A stretch of DNA of 64,000 bases from Cryptomeria japonica. Lineage: Eukaryota > Streptophyta > Pinopsida > Cupressales > Cupressaceae. A model generated the notes under the pieces. That model did not search any database and had not been told where the DNA came from. It saw only the letters and a program-made list of their open reading frames with translations. A program made the translations under genes and the position numbers. This document shows positions 55,371 to 64,000 of this stretch, piece after piece. Numbering within the stretch: position 1 is the first letter of the stretch; every line of letters begins with the position of its first letter. The stretch is taken from assembly GCF_030272615.1 (NCBI RefSeq), contig NC_081413.1:184867451-184931450 (forward strand). The letters run 5' to 3'.

Positions 55371-56091
55371 ATTCATCTGAAAATTTGATGTTCAAGGGTT
55401 GATCATCTTCTAGAGGAGCATCTGCAAATTGATCCATTGTGGCCTGTCCTTTTATAGCTTTCCTTTCCACATATTCAATATCAAATTCTATCAACACCAT
55501 GACCCATTTAGCCAAACTACCGGTGAGGGTAGCTTTACTAAGAAGACATTTTAGTTGATCAATCTTAGCTATTAACTTGATGGAGTGAGATAACATGTAG
55601 TGTCTTAGCTTTTATGATGCAAATACCACTACTAAGAAAACTTTCTCAATTATTGAATAATTTTTCTCATATACTACCAATGTTTGACTAATGTAGTATA
55701 TAGCTCTTTCCTTATTATTTTCATCCTGCTGATCAAGGAGTGCCCCCAATGATGTCTCAGTAGATGAAATATACTGAATTAATGGCTTGCCTTGAAAAGG
55801 CAAGATTAGAATAGGCAGATTGGAAAGATATTCTTTGATTTGTTGAAGATGCTTCTCACATTCCTCATCCTGGTTGTATGTTACTCCTTTCCTTAATGCT
55901 TTTGTGAAAGGTTGAGCTTTGTCTGCTAGCTGAGATATAAAGCATCTAATTGATTGTAAATGTCCTTGTAGTGTCCTCATCTGACTAATTTTCCTGGGCG
56001 GAGGCATTTCCATTATGGCTTGGACCTTCTTGGGATCAACCTCAATTCCTTTCTTTGAAATAATGTAACCAACCAATTCCCCTGATGTCAC
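55371..56091 (-). pseudogene. Gypsy H RT thumb and first RNase H
   Basis: A 159-codon open stretch (55612-56091): GELVGYIISKKGIEVDPKKV and MRTLQGHLQSIRCFISQLAD, then RNase H with LIQYISSTETSLGALLDQQD, RAIYYISQTLVVYEKNYSII and the following KLRHYMLSHSIKLIAK. The TDAS-like first Asp appears as SSTE, so the catalytic residue looks lost. This RNase H normally degrades only its RT's template strand; in Tat elements a second domain is added downstream. Confidence 0.85.
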
Positions 56092-56890
56092 TCTGAATGC
56101 ACACTTTTTAGGATTTAGCTAGAGCTTGAATCTTTCATTTCTATCCAGTATGAGGCCCAGTTCTTGGATATATGTGGATCTCTTCATGGTCTTGACTAGG
56201 GTGTCATCAACATAATATTCCATGTTTTTGTGCATCATATCATGGAAGATAGTGGTTATTGCTCTTTGGTAAGTTTCTCTTGCATTCTTTAGTCCAAATG
56301 GCATGATGTTCTAGTAGAAGGTTCCCCATGCACATGTGAAGGCTATCTTTTCTTGATCCTCAAGAGCTATCTTGATCTGATTATAACCAGAGAATCTATC
56401 CATTAATGAGTACATCTCATATCTAGCAGTCATGTCCACTATCATATCAATGTTGGGCTATGGAAAATTGTCTTTCAGACATGCTTTGTTGAGATCCCCG
56501 AAGTCTGTGCAAACCCTAATAGATTTGTCTACCTTTGATATAGGTACTATGTTTGATATCCATTTGACATAGTATATAGCTTTGATGAATCCTACTTTGA
56601 GCAGATTTTTTCAGTTCAACCTTGACTAGTAGTACCACATGAGGATGCATCTTATAGAGTTTTTGCTTGACTGGTTTAACTCCTAGGGCAATAGAGAGGA
56701 GATGCATGATGAGATCAGGATCTAGGCCTAGCATATCAAAGTATGTCCATGCAAATTTGATCTTCTCCTCTGAAAAGAGGTTGCTAAGATATTTTAACTC
56801 CTCTACTAACAATGATTGAGCTAAATGGATGATATGTGGTGTCTCTTGACTTCCAATATTCATTGGTTGAGTTGGTTCAATCAATACTGA
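56092..56890 (-). pseudogene. Gypsy H reverse transcriptase
   Basis: The pre-RT segment FAWTYFDMLGLDPDLIMHLL and VKPVKQKLYKMHP leads to RT with VPISKVDKSIRVCTDFGDLN, SLMDRFSGYNQIKIA and CAWGTFY-stop-NIMPFGLKNA. The active site is MEYYVDDTLVKTMKRS. YVDD is intact. A frame change lies near 56600 and stops near 56465, 56310 and 56120. Confidence 0.88.
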
Positions 56891-58600
56891 AGACCTTTCT
56901 TAGAAGTGACTTGGTAGAATATCAAGTATCTCACCCTCATGTGCCTCAAAGAGGTTTTCACAATTAGGTGCATCCTTTATTTTTACTTTTCTTTGTTCTG
57001 ACACTGCCACAATGTGGTTTTTGCCATCAGAACTTTTATTTTTCCTTTTACTTTTGCGACTGAGATACTTTATGTATGTTTCAGTCATGTTCTTTCTATG
57101 GTTGCCGATGAAAGAGCCCATTGGTTAAACTACATTCGGATAACAGGCTAGGGTATGGTCATTAGAGAAGACTGGTAGGTTCATGGGTTGGCTTTGGAGC
57201 ATAACGTCAATCAATTTAGGATGGACAAGCATTAAATATTTGACAGGTTCAAGGAAGTTAATGGTAATGTCATCATTGCTTCCAACTACTAAGTTGAAGT
57301 CTAGAAGATTGTGTTGATTTAGAAAATTTAGCCTAGAAACAGTAGTAACAAGGTTATCAAAATCTACATTAGTGTTTTGAAGACCCAACCCAAATGACCT
57401 ACCACCACAAGTGTCTACCACCCGTGATTGGACTACAAGTTGAGGCATACCATCTTCGTTAGATAATGGCTCAATATACAGTACATAGATAGTTTGTTTC
57501 AAAGTCATAGGAAGAAGCATCTGAGTCTTCATCAGTTGATTCAACATCATAAATTTGATTTGTATAGGTATGGATAACATCAATGTAAACATCTTTATTG
57601 CTATAGGTTCCTTCTGGATCTGGTTCTCCAATGTCTTGTAGCTGACATACTTGCTCAGAGGGTTTTTGTTTGCGTGTCCATTCAAGTTCCTTGAGACTCA
57701 TGACAGGTCCTACCTGGCTAGATTTTAACTCCTTAGTTGTGTTTTCATATCTGACTTATCTCAATCCATGGGAAGATATATTCTGTGAGCGATTTTCTTG
57801 TGCTGGTCCTTGTCTTAATTCATGCTCATAAGCCTCTTTCCTTTGTAGCCTGACCTCTTCTAATTCCCATTGTAGTCTTCTATGTGCCATTACTTCTGCT
57901 TCATCTATAGGCTTAATGAACTCTTCAGGATTCCCTTCTGTAGAAGCATCTGATAATGGTTGAGGTCCCCATTCATACTCATTTGAATCTGTTACTGAGT
58001 CAATTTCTGACATCAATCTAGTATATGTGTCAGGAATATTCAAAGATGCAAAAATCTCTCTAACTCTCTCCACCTATTCTCTCATTTCCTTTGGGACTTC
58101 AACTTCTGCTCCTCTCATTGTTTGTACTCTCAGAAGTTGATTAGGAGTTGTTAGAATCATAGTATTCTTCAACATATTCTTTATTAGATGGTTTTGGCAG
58201 TGGATTTTGATACCAGTTATAGTCACTTGGGATTTCTGAAGTTCCATCTAGGACCATTTCTATAAAATGAGATTGGAACCTCATATGGTGCAAACATCTC
58301 CTTGACCCTCCGTACTTGTTCATTAATTGGAACCTCTTGTGGTGTTGCCATTGCAAGTGTATTGTGAACTTGTTGATGAGCTTCTTTTTCTCTTTTAATT
58401 TCAAGCTCTTATTGGGCTGTCTCATATTCCTCTTGGGTCCGTGGTTTGTTGGAGTGCTCTTGATCCTGTTGTTCTATAGTTTGACAAGACCTCCAAACTT
58501 GTCTTGTTGGAACCACTAGTCTTTCTTCTTGATACCCTAGTCTAGTTTTATCATTTGCTTCCTTTGTCTTCAGGTGAATAGGTTCAATGATCCCTTGTTG
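56891..58600 (-). pseudogene. Gypsy H protease-RT linker region, unrecognised
   Basis: About 1.7 kb of broken but protein-like sequence between protease and RT. Pieces include RRLQWELEEVRLQRKEAYEH (coiled-coil-like), EYEWGPQPLSDASTEGNPEE, MPQLVVQSRVVDTCGGRSFG and KYLSRKSKRKNKSSDGKNH. Two neighbouring parts begin with similar RVREIF / RVKEMF words and each has a nearby charged helix, hinting at an old internal duplication. Long spacers here are usual in Ogre-like elements; I assign no function. Confidence 0.55.
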
Positions 58601-58624
58601 TCAGCTTCCAAGATGACCTACTCC

Positions 58625-59480
58625 TTAGTATCCTATGCAGAGGAGTATGTTATAAGATCGGGCTTCTGAATTTTCATAAGATTGGGCTTCTAAATTTTCA
58701 TTATCTTCTCTGTAGAGCCAATCTAGAACAACAACTTCTTCCATTTCATCTACCGGTGATGTTAAGGATTGTATGAATTCCCCATTGTAGATGATATTTG
58801 CTTGTGCAATTTGTGGTCTCATTGATTCTAATGGTCTACCTGTTTCTTTAGGTGATGGAGGAGGAGCCGTTAGTGTAAGAATAGGTTCTATTTGATATCC
58901 TCCCATGCCATCTCCAGTGATTTTAAGTTTGTATTCCATTTATTTCAGGAGAATCTCTGAGGTTACTCTATTATTTGGCACCAAATTATCAGTTCCTTTC
59001 CTTAATGTGTTACAAGTATAGCTAGGATCAGCAGGGACACTCACTTCCACTCCATTGTAGGGGAACTTCAAACATTGATGGCATGTGGAAGGTAGTACTT
59101 TCATATCATGTATCTGGGGTCTACCTAGCAGTATGTTGTAGCATAGCGGAATATCCAACACCTAACAAAGAACATCTCTCAATAGGTCCCACTCTGATCA
59201 ACAAGAGCACTAAGCCTTTTGAAGTTCTTTCCTTTTCATCATAAGATTTTGTTGTGACTTTCTTCCTTGGATCAATGACATTTAATGAGAAACCCAGCTG
59301 CATGAGTAAATCAAAGGTACAAATATTCAAGCTAGTGCCTCCATCTATCAGGACACATTTGATGCAGTGTTTGTGAATCATTACTTCCATGTGGAGGGGT
59401 TGATTATGTGGATGACTCAGTAATTTATCATCTTCCTTAGAGAAAGATAGATAATGAGGTAAAGTTAAGTGACCCACCAT
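58625..59480 (-). pseudogene. Gypsy H protease
   Basis: HYLSFSKEDDKLLSHPHNQP precedes IKCVLIDGGTSLNICTFDLL, the retropepsin signature of this lineage (V-L-I-D-G-G-S/T). A frameshift near 59160 leads to LDIPLCYNILLGRPQIHDMK, the C-terminal protease strand. Catalytic Asp and Gly are present. A TAA after EILLK near 58940 separates the rest. Confidence 0.87.
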
Positions 59481-59499
59481 AGATTGAAATTAGTTTAGG

Positions 59500-61495
59500 T
59501 CTAGGTCTTTTGGAACATTGGTATCAAGCATCACTTTGTCGAGAATTGCCCTATGCATAGGAGAAGTTTTGAATAGTTCTAATATGGATATCTGAGTATT
59601 TGTTCATTGAATTTGCTCTAAGATGCTATATCCGGAGGAATTTTATGAGACCAAATATTGTTATGAAGAGGGTTTGGTCATGTTGGTAGCCGGTTGCTTT
59701 GAATATTTTTGTCTATTTGATGATGCAGGTTGATCAGTAGAAGAAGAGGCAACTCCTTTGAAGGCCACTTTACCTTGAGCTCTGGTTAGGACATTGGCAG
59801 ATTTTGATTTGTCATGATTGTCTTTGATTATGATCACATTATAGCATTCTGATCTAGTTGGTTCGATCATGTGAATGACATTGTCATTATTAAAATAAGT
59901 GTAGCTGATTTTAGCTCCTTCCTTAGATTTCGAGGAATCTCCTTTCTCATAGGTGGGCAAGGGGTCTTTGAATACTTTATGATCTAAGTTTGTTGCATGA
60001 TTGCCAATAACTATTTTACCACCATCAATTAAATCTTGGATCTCATGTTTTAACTTCATACATTTGTTGGAAGCACGTCCTTTGTTCCTGTGGTATTCAC
60101 AATATTTGTTTTCTCTCCACCATTTTGCTTTGACCTCTGGATCATATGATTTTGAGTTGTCTGGTAAAGTGAGTAAATTGTTGGCCATTAATGTTTTCAA
60201 TGGTGATTCGTATGGATCTCCCAAAGGAGTGAACTCAAGTTTTGGTTTTGGATCCCAAGGTTTGTTTTTCATAAATTTGCTCCATTTGCTTGAGGTGTGT
60301 TCTAGTACATTCTCAGCAGCCTTAAGCACTTGTGTTCTAGTAGTCAAGTTGAATGCTGCTTGCTTTGGTTTGATATTATCTACTACTCCATCATTGATGA
60401 CATTTTTGTTGTTGTCTTTTCTGTACTTCTAATATTTATTCTTGGAGCTAGATCCATGCGATGTTTCCTTATAGAGTGAAATCTCCCCTCTCTTGATCAA
60501 CACATCTTCTATTTTCAGAATGCCTTCTACCAACTTGTCGAAAGAAGGGTGTGTTTTCATTTAGATGACATAATTCAACTCAGGTATTAAAGTGCTGATG
60601 AAAATATACATTTTCTCTAGTTCTGGGATCAGTCTTGGATATCTAAAGAAAATTCTCCTCCATCGCTGAAGGAATATAAGGAATGGTTCTCTTGTTTTCT
60701 ATTTTGCGTTGCATATGTCGAACATGGTGACTGGGTTGCGAATGTTGTAAGCATATTTTTTTTAAAATAGTTTAACCAGCTTCTCAAACATTTTTATTCC
60801 AATTGGCAACTTTGAGAACCATTCCATGGCCTATCCTCCTAGACTCCTCGGAAAAAGGTGCATGAGGTAAGTTTGTTCATGCATGAATTCCATGCATAGG
60901 GCACAAAATTCTCTAATGTGGTCCTGGGGATCCAGGTTTCCATCATAGTTGTCAAATTTTGGTATTTCGGTCCTAGATGTAAATGGAGGCATGCAAAGAT
61001 TTTTGTCAAAAGGGAAGGGGCAAATTGAATCTAGAGAGTATGGTGAGGAAACCTTGTCCTTATTTTTCATTTCTTGAATTTCAAATTATAGGGCTTGCAT
61101 TTGTTTAGCCATTAGTGTTATTGGTGTTTCTCTTCTTTCATAATGATACTCTCTACATTAAAACTAGAAGGAAGTTTCACTCCTTGTCTTGCTAGCTCTA
61201 GGAAGTTCTCTTCTTTTTCTCTTTCTAGAATAACCTTCATCATTCTCCTGAAGCCTCTGTCATTCATGCAATTAGCGACATTTGTTTCCTTGATCTCAGA
61301 ATCACTAGATGAACTACCATTGTCATTTCCGTGGTTGCTTACGTTATCATAGTCTGTGTCAAATCGATAGTCAGTTGTATCTCTGGTGAAGGCCAACATT
61401 GTGTTGTGTAGTGGTTCATCAAAGACTAGAGAATCTTCAAACAAATTATTGATGTAAGATGTTGTGTGAGACCTGGTTCCAACATGCATGGGCAA
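59500..61495 (-). pseudogene. Gypsy H gag
   Basis: It starts MPMHVGTRSHTTSYINNLFE at 61495. After a frame change near 61100 the gag core follows: IPKFDNYDGNLDPQDHIREF, AMEWFSKLPIGIKMFEKL (the family's W-F-x-x-L block) and FLIFLQRWRRIF. The C-terminal part has KAKWWRENKYCEYHRNKGRA with CEYHRNKGRASNKC, a CCHC-like finger whose expected His reads Arg, followed by LKHEIQDLIDGG. These motifs are typical of Tat-lineage gag. Stops near 60831, 60735, 60595 and 60430. Confidence 0.87.
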
Positions 61496-64000
61496 CTTTA
61501 TGTGACCGATATAGGAGGTGATGCAGAAGTCAAGATCAAATCAGAGCTAGTTTGTTCAACGTGATGTTCAGATAAAGAGATGAGGTCAAAATATAGTTTC
61601 AAGAAAGATCTATCTCATTTAAGATGTGACCTAAGATTATCAAGAAGATCGAGGTTTGATTTGATGATTGATTAATGAACTAGCTAGGATGTGACTGATA
61701 AATTGAACAACACTACCACAAGGGTACGTTATCAAGAAGCATTTTGCTCGAGATCCAAGTTTTCTCAGTTCATTTCTATGTTTGTTGTTGAAGAATGATT
61801 ATCAATGAGCTTAACGGAGACTAAGATTAGACAGATAGAGTTTGGACACAAAAGTGTACAAGGTAGTTATCTCGATAGAATTCTTGTCTTATGAAAAGAA
61901 AATTGACTTCTTGCTCTCTCTCAGGGTTTGGAGGTTTAGGTTGAGCCTCATTGTAAGTGATGAAAACTTCTGAAAATAGAGTGGGATTGATCTTCCCTCC
62001 CTTGTTTAAGCGATAGCTTAATGGATATTTCTGAGCAAAAGCCCTACTTCTTAGGGGTTCTTCATCAAATTCATTAGATTTACCTTGAAGGTATAACCAC
62101 ATATGTCTTAGGAACACCCTATGCAACAAGAAGAGCTAACAGTTGATGTATAAAAACTTTCTCCTCTTATAGATTTGCCTAGGACTAGGACGCTTCTTTT
62201 TCAGTTTAGCCTCTGGATTGAGGCTTCTTCTCAACACTTGAGGATTGGACATACAAGATATTGATGCTGGATCAAACACAAATACTTTCTATGGTAGATG
62301 AGGATGTTTGGACAACGAGGACAACATAGGTCTTCTCTAGGATACTAACTACTTTTAGGACTTAAGGACAAATTTTCACATGATAGAGTATGAGAGAAGA
62401 ATGAGTAACGTTCAGGGTCAGACGATGGAGATAGATTCATACAAGTTGTTCCTCTGACTCATACAAGGATCTTTCTGATTAGAATGCAATTTGGAAATAG
62501 TGATGTTTGTTCATACAAGTTTAAATCTGACCAGAATGACAAAACGTTGACTTGTTGTTGGCTCATACGACCTAGGACTAACCTAGGATGAGTTTGGATA
62601 GTTTTGATCACTGACTTGGTTTTCAGTTTCATTTTAATGTTTTTTATTGTCTTGAGGTTTTGTTTCAATTGTTTTTAGGGATGAAAAGCACAACATGCTA
62701 ACCCTATGGAAGTTGGCTGAGAAGGAAAACCTTTGCTAGCAAACTTAGGTACACACCCAATAGCTAAACAAAATATGACCACTGAGTCTCACATAATGGA
62801 TTCTCAATGTTGTATTAGCTGACTCTAGACACTAATGGGGGCATGATATGGTGAGTAATCTTGGGGGGGAAACCATCTATCCCCTCGCACAAAGATTATC
62901 CTCCTTTTGGAGGTGAGTCGAGTAGCTTCTAACCTAAAGTTTGTAGTAAGGGTTCAGTTTAGAAGGACCACCTAACTATTGTGCAAGTGCGATTTAGATT
63001 AGAAAATTCAATTGGATGTTGAAACCATGCAGTCACGCAAACATGATTTAGACCATGAGGCCCTACAAGATGCTCAACATGAAACATTCCTTATAAATGA
63101 AGGAGCGCCACTGATTATTCTATCTCCTGGGACTTTCACCCCAGAAGCATTTTATTATAGTGAGTTGGATTCCTAGCTTTGGCCGGACTCACTTGGGTTA
63201 TTCTCTCTCACCGAGCCTTAGGGGCTTCTCAGGATGCGGGCCCTCTAATGGTATCAATAGATCTCAAACTCTAATAGAAAAAAAATCTCAAGGTTTGGAT
63301 TTCTGATTGTCCGAATGGACAAGAGCATACTTTCCTACTCTAGATTTTTCCCAAAAAATAAGTAAAACAAAGTTCTTTCCCTTATATAAATTGAAGTGTT
63401 CCTAAAAAGATTAAGAAGATAGAATGTTTGTTTGTATCTCCTGAGGCAACCTACAAAACAAAGATATTAGTAGTTCGAGTTTATAATCTTTGACAAGCAT
63501 ATGTTTAATGGTTGTATTATTTGCCAAGCAAACCTGCAAATCTTAAAAGCCCAAAATTAGTTGCCAAAATAACATTACAGCATGCAAACTGTAAATTAAA
63601 CTAATCTAACAAGAATTTCCATCTTTTATGACTATCCTAGTTATGACATTTTCTATAGTACTGCACTTTGTCATTCATAACTTTCAAACCAAACAAAATT
63701 AGGAAAATCGCTTTAGTTAAAATGTAGAAAACTTGGTTGGAAATTAAATATCCAAAATTTGTTTAGATCCAACAGTTCAATAAAAAGTTATACCCTCCGA
63801 ACAAAGACCATTTTTTACTGCCATAGAAGAACAAGCAAAATGATAGTACTGCACTCTTTCAATCATAACTTTCAACCAAGACAACATTAGGAAACTCTAT
63901 CCAATGAAAATACAGAAAATGTGGTTTGAAACAACATATCCAAAATTTGTTTAGATCCAACAGTTCAATAAAAAGTTATTCCCTCCAAACAAAGACCATT
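61496..64000 (-). other. Gypsy H 5' leader, non-coding
   Basis: 2.5 kb upstream of gag with no protein motif. It includes a G/C-run near 62868 (GGGGGGGAAACC) and a tandem duplication at the window edge (63655-64000). Long leaders are normal in Tat-lineage elements. The primer-binding site and 5' LTR are not reached. Confidence 0.6.
63655..64000. repeat. 188-bp tandem repeat, at least two units, running off the window
   Basis: Unit 1 is 63655-63842 and unit 2 starts at 63843 with ATAGTACTGCAC. Blocks such as TCATAACTTTCAA, CCAAAATTTGTTTAGATCCA and AACAAAGACCATT recur at 188-bp spacing (give or take a base or two). The units differ by roughly 15-20% by eye, so the duplication is old. More units may lie to the right. 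Confidence 0.88.

Larger units (their letters stand above)
51501..64000 (-). mobile_element. Gypsy H, Tat-lineage element (incomplete)
   Basis: A minus-strand Ty3/Gypsy element reading from right to left: long leader, gag, protease, linker, RT, RNase H, a second archaeal-type RNase H, and integrase. The second RNase H and the gag motif CEYHRNKGRASNKC point to the Tat lineage (Ogre/Retand-like). Its 5' LTR must lie right of the window; its 3' LTR was not found. All genes are interrupted. Confidence 0.8.

Overview
The window is intergenic DNA from a land plant, and I see no ordinary host gene in it. It is AT-rich and consists almost entirely of LTR retrotransposons inserted into one another. 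The mix of several Copia families, a Del/Tekay-like chromovirus with LTRs of about 4.3 kb, and a Tat-lineage Gypsy element suggests a large genome, perhaps a gymnosperm. The species cannot be read from the sequence. Every protein-coding stretch is broken by stops, frameshifts or deletions, so these are decayed copies.

Left block, 1-12602. A minus-strand Copia element (B#1) has its 5' LTR ending at 12602; the far end of its 3' LTR lies left of the window. Four events have damaged it. A plus-strand Copia A#1 (1-3599) sits in its 3' LTR. A solo LTR (family C, 6579-7354) splits its protease/integrase region. A deletion removed its reverse transcriptase. A small protein-less LTR element D (9017-11689, perfect TSD tagag, unusual TG...TA ends) sits in its 5' LTR. 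To the right, 12603-12741 looks like a sliver of a LINE RNase H domain, possibly the oldest layer.

Middle block, 12742-46650. A plus-strand Copia element F starts at 12742. Its 5' LTR is interrupted by Gypsy element I (13823-29791, TSD ttttt on both sides). Element I carries an internal 2,398-bp tandem duplication covering half of RT through integrase and the head of an LTR. F's gag is interrupted by a second family-B Copia (B#2, 30362-45688, minus). B#2 in turn hosts a solo LTR E (31496-32631) in its 3' LTR and a near-complete Copia A#2 (38314-45540, minus) in its 5' LTR. The order LINE > F > B#2 > A#2 is four layers deep, supported by target-site duplications and by alignment to uninterrupted family copies in the same window.

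Right block, 46651-64000. A degenerate but frameshift-free reading frame of about 507 codons (47128-48648, plus), which I do not recognise, follows F gag. Next comes a stretch with a minus-strand, possibly intron-containing ORF, then a polypurine tract and a plus-oriented LTR (G, 49837 to about 51500). The pair resembles the 3' end of a Gypsy element with an antisense accessory ORF. From about 51500 to the right edge lies a minus-strand Tat-lineage Gypsy element (H) with gag, protease, RT, two RNase H domains and integrase, a long non-coding tail on the left and a long leader on the right.

Two themes recur. Premature stops are overwhelmingly TAG at glutamine positions, as expected if CAG (a CHG site) was methylated and deaminated. 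All recognisable primer-binding sites resemble initiator-Met tRNA. All boundaries, domain calls and divergence estimates were made by eye.
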